This document shows, piece after piece, positions 1 through 8,491 of a stretch of 64,000 nucleotides of DNA. This DNA is from Bacillota bacterium (lineage in GTDB: Bacteria; Bacillota; Clostridia; Lachnospirales; Lachnospiraceae). Within the stretch, counting starts at the first letter, position 1. The number at the start of each line of letters is the position of its first letter. The notes under the pieces are model-generated. The model was not told the origin of the DNA, did not search any database, and was given only the letters and a program-made list of their open reading frames with translations. The DNA is taken from positions 158,417 through 222,416 of the forward strand of contig CABJAN010000004.1 in NCBI GenBank assembly GCA_902363515.1, given 5' to 3'. The translations under genes and the position numbers were made by a program.

Positions 1-1031
1 AGGCTCAGGCAGACAATATTATCAGCTTTGATGTTGCCATGTCTGGAAACCAGGAAAAAATAGAAGAGCAGCAGTTAGAAGAAAAGCTGGAGCAAAGATT
101 GCAGAAGCAATATGGGATTACCTTCGGTCATTCCTATCCTATTTATCAGAATCCGGACGATACGTTATACACCTATACGGGTTTTGACGGCTATTTGGAA
201 TTTACTCCTGTAATGGCTTATGGAGATTTTCAGCTTTTGTGGAAAGCCCTTGGGTATGAAGAACTCTCTCTTGGAAAACAGGAATATTTGTTGCTTACCT
301 CTGAAAAGATACAGGAGAGAAGCAGAAGAGAAGAAGTTCCTGCTCTTGAAATTCAGGGAGAAACTTATCAATTAAAAGAACTTTCTTCCAGGCCTTTTAG
401 TACCGGAAGCGGATTACATGGAACCGGATTTCTGGTGGTGCTTCCAGATGAGGCTGCAGAAACGTTTCCTGTTTATCACACTTGCTATGTCTTTGAGACT
501 AAGAAAGAAATACCGGCCAATGAGGGTATGGAGTTGTCCCAGTGGTTATCCGATAACGGAGCTTATGATGTAAGTGGTGATTACAGGAAAAATGCGGTAG
601 ATGAGTTTATGGTGGCATCAGATACCAGGGCATCACAAAATTCCGTATTTGTGACCTTTGCATTTTCTTTGTTTTATGTGGGACTGATTTTTGCCTGTTG
701 TGCAGCAGCTATTTTGGCGGTACAGCAGTTAAGTGATGGAGTTTCGTATAAACACAAGTATGAAATTTTGTCTTATTTAGGTGCAGATGAAGGCAAGATG
801 CAAGGATTGGTTCTGAAACAAATGATTTTTTATTTTTTTATTCCTGTGGCAATTCCAATCCCGGTCAGTATTTTTCTGGCATCACAGATAAATCAGGTTT
901 TGCTGGCAGATTTAATTACCGTAAAAGCCTTTTGTATGGCAATCGCAATTAGTATTGGTTTGTTTTTTCTGGTTTATTTTATTTATTTTCTGGCAACATA
1001 TCTGGGATACCGCAAGAGAGTTCTTGAATAG
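1..1031 (+). CDS. FtsX/BceB-type ABC transporter permease, C-terminal part (cut by window start)
   Basis: The reading frame is already open at the first bases of the window (codons from base 3), so only the C-terminal ~340 residues are present. A long hydrophilic extracytoplasmic stretch is followed by three hydrophobic helices near the C-terminus (roughly from residue 200 of the visible part), the arrangement of FtsX-like permeases of MacB/BceAB-type exporters. It ends in a basic tail. The partner ATPase must lie upstream, outside the window. It probably exports or extracts peptide antibiotics or lipid-linked substrates; that role is inferred from family only. Confidence 0.75.
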   Translation, partial: AQADNIISFDVAMSGNQEKIEEQQLEEKLEQRLQKQYGITFGHSYPIYQNPDDTLYTYTGFDGYLEFTPVMAYGDFQLLWKALGYEELSLGKQEYLLLTSEKIQERSRREEVPALEIQGETYQLKELSSRPFSTGSGLHGTGFLVVLPDEAAETFPVYHTCYVFETKKEIPANEGMELSQWLSDNGAYDVSGDYRKNAVDEFMVASDTRASQNSVFVTFAFSLFYVGLIFACCAAAILAVQQLSDGVSYKHKYEILSYLGADEGKMQGLVLKQMIFYFFIPVAIPIPVSIFLASQINQVLLADLITVKAFCMAIAISIGLFFLVYFIYFLATYLGYRKRVLE

Positions 1032-1126
1032 TTTAGCGGACAAATACAGATTTAACCGAAAAACTATAGCTTTTTCCAAAGATTTGTGGTAAACTACTCT
1101 CAAAATCAAGATTTTGGAGGTTTCCC

Positions 1127-2185
1127 ATGGCAAAGCCAATTACATACCGCGAACAAGAAAAATTAGAAAATACAGTAAAGCTCCGTGAATTTCTCATGGA
1201 GCTTCCCCCTTATGTGAAGGATTATTTCCGCGCCAAAGAACCAACCACGTCAGACAAAACCCGTCTGTCATACGCCTATGATTTACGTGTGTTTTTCCGG
1301 TTTTTACAGGAAACAAATCCTTCTTTACAGGAAAAATCCATGGCTGATATTTCTATTGCTGATTTGGCTCTTTTACAGCCTGTGGATTTTGAGGAATTTC
1401 AGGAATATTTAAAGGCTTATAAATCCCCGGAACAAAAACTGGAAACCAATTCCCGTACAGGAATTGCCAGAAAAATGTCCTGTTTGCGCAGTTTTTATGA
1501 TTATCTGTGCAAACGCCAGCTTTTGCCTTCCAATCCTGTGCGTTTGGTGGATATGCCGAAAATTAAGGAAAAAGCCATTATTCAGCTAGATCCGGATGAA
1601 GTTGCCAGTTTGCTGGATTATATAGAAAATTATGGAAAAAATCTCACCGGTGTTCAACTTTACCACTATAACAAACAAAAGTACCGCGATATTGCCATTG
1701 TTACTCTTCTATTAGGAACGGGTGTTCGTGTATCAGAACTGGTGGGATTAAACATTGCAGATGTGGATTTTAAAAACAATGGAATCCGGATTTTGCGAAA
1801 AGGTGGAAATGAAATGATTGTTTACTTTGGCAAAGAGGTGGAACAGGCGCTGAAAGATTATCTGGAAATTTCCAGAGAAGCCATTACGCCGGTAGCCGGT
1901 CATGAGGACGCGCTGTTTTTGTCCGGTCAGAGGAAACGTATCAGCGTAGATGCAGTAGAAAAAATGGTAAAGAAGTACGCTTCTGCTGTTTCGGTAAAAA
2001 CCATTACCCCACACAAATTGCGAAGCACCTATGGAACTGCCCTTTACCGGGAAACCGGGGACATCTACCTGGTGGCAGATGTCTTGGGGCATGCAGACGT
2101 AAATACTACGAAAAAGCACTATGCAAAATTAAGTGATTCCAGGCGCAGGGCTGCTTCCAAAGCGGTTACGCTAAGAGAAAAATAA
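1127..2185 (+). CDS. Tyrosine recombinase / XerC-like integrase
   Basis: A 352-residue tyrosine recombinase. The N-terminal SAM-like DNA-binding half (about 25-150) is followed by the catalytic domain with GTGVRVSEL (first catalytic Arg), the HKLR box (His-x-x-Arg), LGHADVNTTKKHY (His and the nucleophilic Tyr) near residue 335. All expected catalytic positions are visible, so it should be active. Start ATG at 1127 has TTGGAGG 7-8 bases upstream. It stands alone between a permease and an opposing HD gene, with no phage genes or att repeats recognised, so a Xer-like or orphan recombinase role is more likely than a prophage integrase. The 3' end overlaps the convergent HD gene by 15 bases. Confidence 0.88.
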   Translation: MAKPITYREQEKLENTVKLREFLMELPPYVKDYFRAKEPTTSDKTRLSYAYDLRVFFRFLQETNPSLQEKSMADISIADLALLQPVDFEEFQEYLKAYKSPEQKLETNSRTGIARKMSCLRSFYDYLCKRQLLPSNPVRLVDMPKIKEKAIIQLDPDEVASLLDYIENYGKNLTGVQLYHYNKQKYRDIAIVTLLLGTGVRVSELVGLNIADVDFKNNGIRILRKGGNEMIVYFGKEVEQALKDYLEISREAITPVAGHEDALFLSGQRKRISVDAVEKMVKKYASAVSVKTITPHKLRSTYGTALYRETGDIYLVADVLGHADVNTTKKHYAKLSDSRRRAASKAVTLREK

Positions 2186-2746
2186 GACTTCCCGAAGGGG
2201 CATCCTGATTTTATCCTCAAAATAATCTTTTAGAGCAAGATTTTTGTTCCATTTTTTTTGAGGATAGCTGCCATAGCGGTGTTTTACATCTTCCATGCGT
2301 GTTATCATATCCACCGGACCATTTGGCATGGCAATGGAATCACAGACTTGAATCAGGCGGTCATAGTCATCGTACTCATAGAAGTCTAAAAGGCTTTGAA
2401 TCTGCGCCAGCTCCTGTTTGCTTACATCCCACTCTCCTACATACATTTCCAGGCTTTTTACCGGAAAGGAATGGGTAATGCTGATTTTAGCAGCTTCTTC
2501 ATAGCCAAGAGACATAAGGTACAAATAGCCATCTAAGACATGGCGGATGTAGGAAAATCCAAAACGTCTGCCAATGTCATGGAGCAGTCCCAGAATGTAG
2601 GCTTTTGCTTCATCTAAATCAGGGCAATAGGCTGCGATTTTATAGGCACATTGGGCAGTGACAACGGAGTGATCCTTCCAGGGACCTGGATTCATAGTAT
2701 AAGATTCCTTCAGTAAGGCAAAGGCTTCTTCTTTTGTAGGTAACAT
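2171..2746 (-). CDS. HD-domain phosphohydrolase
   Basis: A 191-residue protein with an HD motif: an early His (WKDHS, about residue 26) and LLHDIGRRFG near residue 57 giving the metal-binding His-Asp pair. HD proteins of this size are metal-dependent phosphohydrolases acting on nucleotides or other phosphate esters; the substrate cannot be told. GGAG precedes the ATG at normal spacing. The gene converges on and overlaps the recombinase gene end. Confidence 0.8.
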   Translation of the reverse strand: MLPTKEEAFALLKESYTMNPGPWKDHSVVTAQCAYKIAAYCPDLDEAKAYILGLLHDIGRRFGFSYIRHVLDGYLYLMSLGYEEAAKISITHSFPVKSLEMYVGEWDVSKQELAQIQSLLDFYEYDDYDRLIQVCDSIAMPNGPVDMITRMEDVKHRYGSYPQKKWNKNLALKDYFEDKIRMPLREVLFFS

Positions 2747-2772
2747 AATTTTTATCTCCTTGATTAATTACT

Positions 2773-4134
2773 TCATTTTTTCAGAGAACAGGATGGAGAA
2801 AGTGAGGTCTGGGCAGGACCGTTTAAAAGGTTTCCATGCTTATCAAATCTGGAGCCATGGCAAGGGCAATCCCAGCTCTCTTCCTCTGGATTCCATGTTA
2901 ACTGACACCCAAGATGGGGACAGACGGGAGGTTTCCCTGTTTTTTGAAAGTCTGCCAGTAATTGGCGTGTAAGACCTTTGACAGAATGTCCTCCTTCCTT
3001 GCATAAAAAAGAAAGATCTGCTGTGGAAAAGCGTTTTGGTGAGAACACAGCTTCCCATGGGTTTTCTCTTTCTAAAATGAAATCACGTAAAAGCATGGCT
3101 GCAACCATGGAGGTACTCATCCCCCATTTCTGAAATCCTGCAGCAACATACCAGTTTTGTTTACTTTTGGCATAAGGGCCAATGTAAGGAATGCCGTCAG
3201 AGGTGATTCCATCCTGCGCAGACCAACAGCATAGTTCTTTACTTTTGGGAAACCATTTTGCCGCAAGGTTACGAAGCTGCTGATACTTTGGCAAGGAAGC
3301 GTCTTCTCCTGTTCTGTGTCCCATGCCACCTAATAGCAAATAAGGGCCATAATTACGGAAAGAAAAGCCGTGTTCCCCGCTTCCAATATACATCCCGTTG
3401 GTTTTCATGCCATGCTCTAAAGCAAGTACATACGAACGTTCCTGATGAATACGGGCAAAATAAGCCCCGGGAAAGTTGAGAAACGGGATATGACAGGTAA
3501 AAATAATCTGTTCTGCTTTTACCGTTCCGTATTTTGTATAGGCGGTATTCTCTTCTACTTTGTAAACAGGACTGTGTTCATAGATAACCAGATGTTCAGA
3601 CAAGGCATGGAGAAATTTTAAAGGATGAAACTGTGCCTGATTTTGAAATTTAACAGCTCCCCACACAGGAAAGGGCAAGGTCAGGTTTTCGCGCACCAGA
3701 GAAGCCGGAAGTACGAGAAATGCGGCTGCCTGTGCTTCCGCCTCAAGGTCTGCTCTGCTTTTCCCATAGACAAAGGAGGACTGCTTTTTAAAATCACAGG
3801 AAATCTGTTCTGTTTTTATAATGTTTTCATATTCCTGGATAGCAGCCTGGTTGCCCCTGGCATAAAGCCTGGCTTTTTCCGCTCCTATTTTTTTCAGAAA
3901 GCCATGATAGCAGAGACCATGCTGGGAGGTAATCTTGGCAGTCGTGTTCCCGGTCTGACCGCTGCCTATGCGGTTTGCCTCTAAAACAAGAACTTTTTTG
4001 CCGGATTTCTGAAGCTGGTAAGCTGTCAGAATACCTGCCATACCTCCGCCGATTACCAGGACTTGTGTTTCTAAATCTTTTTCTAAGGTCTGTCTTTCCT
4101 GTATCTTACAGGTTTCCCACCACAATGAATGCAT
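2773..4134 (-). CDS. FAD-dependent oxidoreductase with C-terminal Rieske [2Fe-2S] domain
   Basis: Glycine-oxidase/DAO-type flavoprotein: Rossmann dinucleotide motif VIGGGMAGILTAYQL near the N-terminus, then substrate-domain sequence, then a C-terminal Rieske domain with CPHLGC and CPCHGSRFD supplying the Cys/His ligands of the cluster (last ~50 residues). This DAO-Rieske fusion is a known architecture; the substrate is not established. I chose ATG 4134 rather than the upstream ATG at 4152 because GGAGGG lies 6 bases before 4134. Probably a single-gene unit; the neighbouring acetyltransferase remnant is on the same strand. Confidence 0.85.
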   Translation of the reverse strand: MHSLWWETCKIQERQTLEKDLETQVLVIGGGMAGILTAYQLQKSGKKVLVLEANRIGSGQTGNTTAKITSQHGLCYHGFLKKIGAEKARLYARGNQAAIQEYENIIKTEQISCDFKKQSSFVYGKSRADLEAEAQAAAFLVLPASLVRENLTLPFPVWGAVKFQNQAQFHPLKFLHALSEHLVIYEHSPVYKVEENTAYTKYGTVKAEQIIFTCHIPFLNFPGAYFARIHQERSYVLALEHGMKTNGMYIGSGEHGFSFRNYGPYLLLGGMGHRTGEDASLPKYQQLRNLAAKWFPKSKELCCWSAQDGITSDGIPYIGPYAKSKQNWYVAAGFQKWGMSTSMVAAMLLRDFILERENPWEAVFSPKRFSTADLSFLCKEGGHSVKGLTRQLLADFQKTGKPPVCPHLGCQLTWNPEEESWDCPCHGSRFDKHGNLLNGPAQTSLSPSCSLKK

Positions 4135-4225
4135 TTGTTTCCCTCCATACAATCAGAATTGAATAAGTTGTTTGGAAACTTTCTTATTCTTTTTGCTGTA
4201 TTTAGTATGGACAGTTTTCGGAAAT

Positions 4226-4854
4226 TTATTTTTGGCCGGCTTCAATATTCGCCCAGGCTTCTTCATCAAATTCCCGGTCTTTATAATAATATTTCTTGTC
4301 TTCCTCTGTGATTTCCCGAATAATACGGCAGGGATTTCCTGCTGCCACCATATTGTCTGGAATATCCTTTGTCACCACACTTCCAGCTCCAATGACAACG
4401 TTATTTCCAATGTGTACCCCAGGGGTTACCACTACATTTCCCCCAAGCCATACATTATCTCCAATGGTAATGGAAATTCCGTATTCATAAGCAGAATTTC
4501 TGGAAACGGGATGAAGGGGATGTCCTGCTGTATAGAGGGATACATTTGGCCCAAACAACACATTGTCTCCAATTTTAACAGGCGCTACGTCCAGAATGGT
4601 ACAATTATAGTTGGCAAAAAAGTTTTCCCCTACTTCAATATGAGAACCATAATCACAATAAAAAGGAGGGACGACCATAATATTCTTATGTGAACCTTTC
4701 ACGATTTTACCAAGAGCTGACCAAGTGTCTGAAAATCAGAAGGGTCTGTGGTATTAAACTCACGTAAAAGCCTTCTGGCAACTTTCTGCTCTTCCATCAC
4801 TGCTTCATCTGAGATATAGGGAAGTTCTGAATCTCTTCGTGTAATATTATCCAT
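4226..4854 (-). pseudogene. Maltose/galactoside O-acetyltransferase, frameshifted
   Basis: Two overlapping reading frames together make one hexapeptide-repeat acetyltransferase of the Maa/LacA family. The first (start ATG 4854 after AAAGGAA, stop at 4699) holds the N-terminal maltose-acetyltransferase helix region, ending LGQLLVKS. The second (read through to 4226) begins IVKGSHKN and continues into the left-handed beta-helix with FANYNCTILDVAPV, TAGHPLHP (catalytic His) and GAGSVVTKDIP. A one-base change around GGTAAAATCG, near 4705-4715, would rejoin them as LGKIVKG. The lesion is seen directly; whether it is a true mutation, a sequencing slip or a recoding site cannot be decided here. The second frame has its own ATG at 4702 overlapping the first stop. 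Confidence 0.8.
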
Positions 4855-4872
4855 GGTTTCATTCCTTTCGTC

Positions 4873-4900
4873 TTTACATTTCAATTTCTTCCGATATAAT
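4873..4900 (+). promoter_or_regulatory. Promoter for the response-regulator operon
   Basis: TTTACA (4873-4878), 16-base spacer, TATAAT (4895-4900), about 60 bases upstream of the response-regulator ATG at 4961. It lies just behind the start of the divergent acetyltransferase remnant. Confidence 0.55.
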
Positions 4901-4960
4901 GATAGTATATTTTGGAAAGAGATTCAACGTATATTTGAGAAAGGAACACAGAAAAGAGTT

Positions 4961-5638
4961 ATGACAAAAATTTTACTTATAGAGGATGACGCTACCATTA
5001 ATGAGCTCATACAGGAATTTCTTCAGGACAAAGGCTGCTGCTGCACTCCGGCTTATTCCGGTACAGAAGGCAGACTGCTGGTGGATATGGAAAAGTTTGA
5101 ACTGATTTTATTAGACTTGATGATTCCAGGCATGAGCGGCCAGGATTTGCTGGAATATATCCGCGCTGGCTTACAGACCCCGGTCATTGTGCTTTCCGCA
5201 CGAACAGCCCTTGAAGATAAAGTGGAATTGCTGGGAATGGGGGCAGACGATTATCTGACAAAGCCTTTTGAACTGGAAGAACTATGGGCGCGGATTCAGG
5301 TACAGCTTCGCCGCACACAGGGTATACGTCCATCCGGCAAATCGGTTCTCAAATACAAGGACTGGACGTTAAATCTCCAGGAACGGAGTTTTATAGCAAA
5401 CAAATTGCCTGTTGAACTGACTTCTCATGAAATGGGCATTCTGGAACTTCTGATAAAACATCCCAAAAAGGTATTTACCAAACAGGAAATCTTTGAAGTG
5501 GTATGGCAGCAGGAGTATTTTATAGAGGATAAGACCATTCATGTCCATATCAGTAATATCCGGGCAAAACTCAAGAAAACCGGGACAGACCACTACATCC
5601 AGACAGTATGGGGGATTGGTTTTAAATTAGGTGAATAA
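4961..5638 (+). CDS. OmpR-family response regulator
   Basis: A 225-residue response regulator. Receiver domain: acidic pair EDD, phospho-acceptor Asp in LILLDLMIPG (about residue 51), conserved Lys in DDYLTKPFE (about 100). C-terminal winged helix with SNIRAKLKK and the final QTVWGIGFKLGE. An upstream in-frame codon exists but MTKILLIEDD is the natural receiver start. It heads an operon-like set with an ABC ATPase, permease and histidine kinase, the pattern of peptide-antibiotic sensing and resistance modules, so it probably regulates that transporter. Confidence 0.9.
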   Translation: MTKILLIEDDATINELIQEFLQDKGCCCTPAYSGTEGRLLVDMEKFELILLDLMIPGMSGQDLLEYIRAGLQTPVIVLSARTALEDKVELLGMGADDYLTKPFELEELWARIQVQLRRTQGIRPSGKSVLKYKDWTLNLQERSFIANKLPVELTSHEMGILELLIKHPKKVFTKQEIFEVVWQQEYFIEDKTIHVHISNIRAKLKKTGTDHYIQTVWGIGFKLGE

Positions 5639-5676
5639 AGAGAAATCTTTATACTTTCTTTAACATTTCTTTGCGC

Positions 5677-5732
5677 TTTTTGAAACTCTGTATTTTATCA
5701 TAAAGAAGAAAGCTGGTACAGAGTTTCAAAAA
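5677..5732. promoter_or_regulatory. 16-bp perfect inverted repeat between regulator and transporter
   Basis: TTTTTGAAACTCTGTA (5677-5692) is repeated inverted as TACAGAGTTTCAAAAA (5717-5732) with a 24-base loop, just before the GAAGGAGG of the ABC ATPase gene. It could be an operator for the upstream response regulator or an RNA hairpin that adjusts expression of the transporter genes. Confidence 0.6.
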
Positions 5733-5757
5733 TACGACAGCAAAGAAGGAGGAATTT

Positions 5758-6705
5758 ATGGAGTATATCATTGAGACAAAAAATTTATGTAAATCCTATC
5801 ACAAAAAGGCGGCGGTAACATCCTTAAACATGCATGTGCGCCCGGGAGAAATTTATGGATTTATTGGCAGAAATGGTTCTGGAAAATCTACAACTCTGAA
5901 AATGCTCTGCGGTTTAGCCCATCCCACAGAAGGGAGCATCCGGCTATTTGGAGAAACACAGTTACAGGAGTCTGTGTACCGCAGAATCGGTGTCCTGATT
6001 GAAACCGCAGGATTGGAGCCAGGCGCTACTGCCTATGAAAATATGCTGTATAAAGCCATGTTTATGGGGGCTGTGGAACCCAGAAAGCAGATTCAGGAGC
6101 TTTTAACACTGGTGGGACTGGAATACAGGGACAGGAAGAAAGTGAAGCAGTTTTCCATGGGGATGAAGCAGCGTCTTGGAATTGCTATGGCATTACTTGG
6201 CAGACCGGATTTATTGATTTTGGATGAACCCATTAATGGTCTGGACCCGGAAGGTATGAATCAGATTCGGAAGCTCTTAGTTGACTTGAATCAAAAGAAA
6301 GGAATTACCATTTTAATCAGCTCTCATATTCTGGGGGAACTGGAAAAGATGGCAACCCACTATGGCATTTTAAAAGACGGATGTCTGGTAAAAGAAATTT
6401 CCAGAGAAGATTTAATTTCTCAGTGCAAAGATTATCTCTATCTGAAAGTACAGGATTCCAAAATGGCTGCGGTTATCTTAGAGCAAAAGCTGGGACTGTG
6501 TGATTATGAAGTACATCCAGATGGGGAAATCCGGATTTTTCAGACCTTAAATCCTGCACAGATTACCAGTGTTTTGTCGGAAGTGGGGATTTCTGTCTAC
6601 GCCGTTTATCCTCATCAGCAGGACCTGGAAGGCTATTTCATGGAACTCATGGGACAGGATACGCAAGATTCTTTATCTGAGAAAGGAGGGAAACACCATG
6701 CTTAA
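5758..6705 (+). CDS. ABC transporter ATPase, BcrA/lantibiotic-export type
   Basis: A 315-residue ABC ATPase: Walker A GRNGSGKST (about residue 37-45), signature FSMGMKQRLG, Walker B LLILDEPINGLDPEG, switch His in ISSHILGELE. The ~90-residue C-terminal extension is typical of BcrA/LanF-like subunits. Preceded by AAGGAGG and followed by its permease, whose start overlaps its 3' end by 8 bases. Likely moves bacitracin- or lantibiotic-like peptides out of the membrane; the actual substrate is inferred from family and context. Confidence 0.88.
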   Translation: MEYIIETKNLCKSYHKKAAVTSLNMHVRPGEIYGFIGRNGSGKSTTLKMLCGLAHPTEGSIRLFGETQLQESVYRRIGVLIETAGLEPGATAYENMLYKAMFMGAVEPRKQIQELLTLVGLEYRDRKKVKQFSMGMKQRLGIAMALLGRPDLLILDEPINGLDPEGMNQIRKLLVDLNQKKGITILISSHILGELEKMATHYGILKDGCLVKEISREDLISQCKDYLYLKVQDSKMAAVILEQKLGLCDYEVHPDGEIRIFQTLNPAQITSVLSEVGISVYAVYPHQQDLEGYFMELMGQDTQDSLSEKGGKHHA

Positions 6706-7567
6706 TCTTTTTCGTATGGAGGTATATAAGATTTTTCGGGAGAAATCTATTTATATTACTGCTGCAGCCATACTGGGGGTGATATTTATCGCCCTGGCTA
6801 CCATGAAGGTGATTACCAGTCCGGATTTACTTCATTCGGCTATGGAGTCAGGAATGGATATTACAGCCGAGGATCTTCAGGACGCACAGGCATTCCAAAA
6901 CAGTACGCAGGTAGATTTTCTTGGGAGCTTATTGTTTTCCGGCGGACTTATGGTCTGCCTTATGGCAATTGTAAGCGCCATCTTTGTCTGCGATGATTTT
7001 ACAACCGGATTCGGGAAAAATATTTTTTCCTATTATCCCAAAAGAAGCTGGTATATTATAAGCAAATTAATGACTTTAGCCATTGTCAGCGGGTTTTTCC
7101 TGATTGTTTTTACCCTGCTTACCTTCCTGTCTTTTCGCCTTATGGGGTTTGAAAATGCTATGGGAAATTTGAATAGCATGATGTTGATGTTGGTTATCGG
7201 ATGGCTGAGTTTAATGAGTCTGTGCGCGCAAAATCTTCTTTTTTGTATGCTGACGCGTAAGGTTGTGTTAAGCAGCATCCTTTCCATTCTCTGCGGACTT
7301 GGAGTTGTTTCAGGAGTTTTAGAATTTTTCTCCGGCTTTTTTGGTATTCATGTGGGAAGCTTTTTCCCATCATATAATTTGATGATACTGCCTGTGTTAA
7401 GCGGCACTTTGACAAATGACATAAATTCCGGAATTGCTCTTTTTCTAAAGGAACAGAATCTGTTCCTGGGAACCAGCCCCATACTTGCTGTTTTTGCCGC
7501 TGTTTTTTGGACAATTCTGTATGTCTTTCTGGCTGCTTTTGTATTAAATAAAAAAGATATTTGTTGA
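6698..7567 (+). CDS. ABC-2 type transporter permease
   Basis: A 289-residue membrane protein with about six hydrophobic segments (one near residue 20-40, then pairs through to the C-terminus). The start at 6698 follows GAAAGGAGGG and overlaps the ATPase gene; the longer upstream frame is only an overlap with that gene. Partner of the preceding BcrA-like ATPase. Ends 15 bases before the kinase gene. Confidence 0.85.
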   Translation: MLNLFRMEVYKIFREKSIYITAAAILGVIFIALATMKVITSPDLLHSAMESGMDITAEDLQDAQAFQNSTQVDFLGSLLFSGGLMVCLMAIVSAIFVCDDFTTGFGKNIFSYYPKRSWYIISKLMTLAIVSGFFLIVFTLLTFLSFRLMGFENAMGNLNSMMLMLVIGWLSLMSLCAQNLLFCMLTRKVVLSSILSILCGLGVVSGVLEFFSGFFGIHVGSFFPSYNLMILPVLSGTLTNDINSGIALFLKEQNLFLGTSPILAVFAAVFWTILYVFLAAFVLNKKDIC

Positions 7568-7582
7568 AGGTAGGAAAACCAT

Positions 7583-8491
7583 ATGCTGATTTTGATCTGT
7601 TTCTTTGGTATTTTGCTTCTCTTTGCAGGATTCCGATTATATTTATATGGAAAACAAATGCGGGAATGGACCCGCCAGCTTCAGGAACTTTCTCCCCAAA
7701 GCAATCAAAGACTGACCTGCTTTGTAAGAGATAAAGCGACGAAAGCCCTTTGCCTGGAAATGAACAATTATATTGATGCGCAGCAAAAAGCAGTTCTGAA
7801 ATCCCAGGAGGCAGAAAGGGAATTAAAATACACCATTGCCTGTGTTTCTCACGATATCCGAACTCCCCTGACCGGGGCCTTTGGTTATATACAGTTATTT
7901 GAAAAAACTTCAGACGAAAAGAAACAAAAGAAATATGGTACTATCGTCCGACAGAAATTAATGGATTTGGAGCAGCTTTTGGATGAACTGTTTCTGTATA
8001 CCAGGCTTACCGGAGATGCGTTCCCTATGGAGATTTCCAAAGTCCGGCTGCTCCCATTGCTTTGTGAGGTTTTGAATGAGTTTTCCTTATCGTTTCAGGA
8101 GCAGGAACGGGAGCCACTGCTCTCCTTTGAAGATGAAACCATAGAGGTTTTGGGCGATAAGCAGCAGCTTCGCCGGGTTTTTCAAAATCTGATTTCCAAT
8201 GCTCTGGCACATGGAACGGGGACTTTGTATATTGAACAAAAGGGCGCTTCTCTGGTCTTTCAAAATCAGGTGCCAGAACCAGAGAAGCTGCATCCAGAAT
8301 GGCTTTTCCAGCGTTTTTACAGAACCGATATGTCCCGCCAGGGCACACATGCCGGACTTGGGCTTTCCATTGCAAGAGAGCTGGTAGAACGTATGGGAGG
8401 ACAAATCTGGGGAGAACGAAAGGATACCATGCTTTGTATTAAAATCGCATTTGCGGTAAGAATGAAACAAGAAAAGGAGAATCTAAAATGA
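7583..8491 (+). CDS. Sensor histidine kinase with one N-terminal membrane helix
   Basis: A 302-residue kinase: single hydrophobic helix (about 2-20), DHp domain with the phospho-His in CVSHDIRTPL (about residue 91), N box NLISNALAHG, G box GLGLSIAREL. The lack of a large sensor domain suggests that it senses through the adjacent transporter or within the membrane, as in bacitracin-type systems. It is the last resistance gene of the set starting at 4961, and its TGA overlaps the xdhC ATG (ATGA). Confidence 0.88.
   Translation: MLILICFFGILLLFAGFRLYLYGKQMREWTRQLQELSPQSNQRLTCFVRDKATKALCLEMNNYIDAQQKAVLKSQEAERELKYTIACVSHDIRTPLTGAFGYIQLFEKTSDEKKQKKYGTIVRQKLMDLEQLLDELFLYTRLTGDAFPMEISKVRLLPLLCEVLNEFSLSFQEQEREPLLSFEDETIEVLGDKQQLRRVFQNLISNALAHGTGTLYIEQKGASLVFQNQVPEPEKLHPEWLFQRFYRTDMSRQGTHAGLGLSIARELVERMGGQIWGERKDTMLCIKIAFAVRMKQEKENLK

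Noticed and set aside
1127..2185. Prophage or integrative element driven by the tyrosine recombinase
   Set aside because: No att-like repeats, tRNA gene, or phage/conjugation genes were found next to it.
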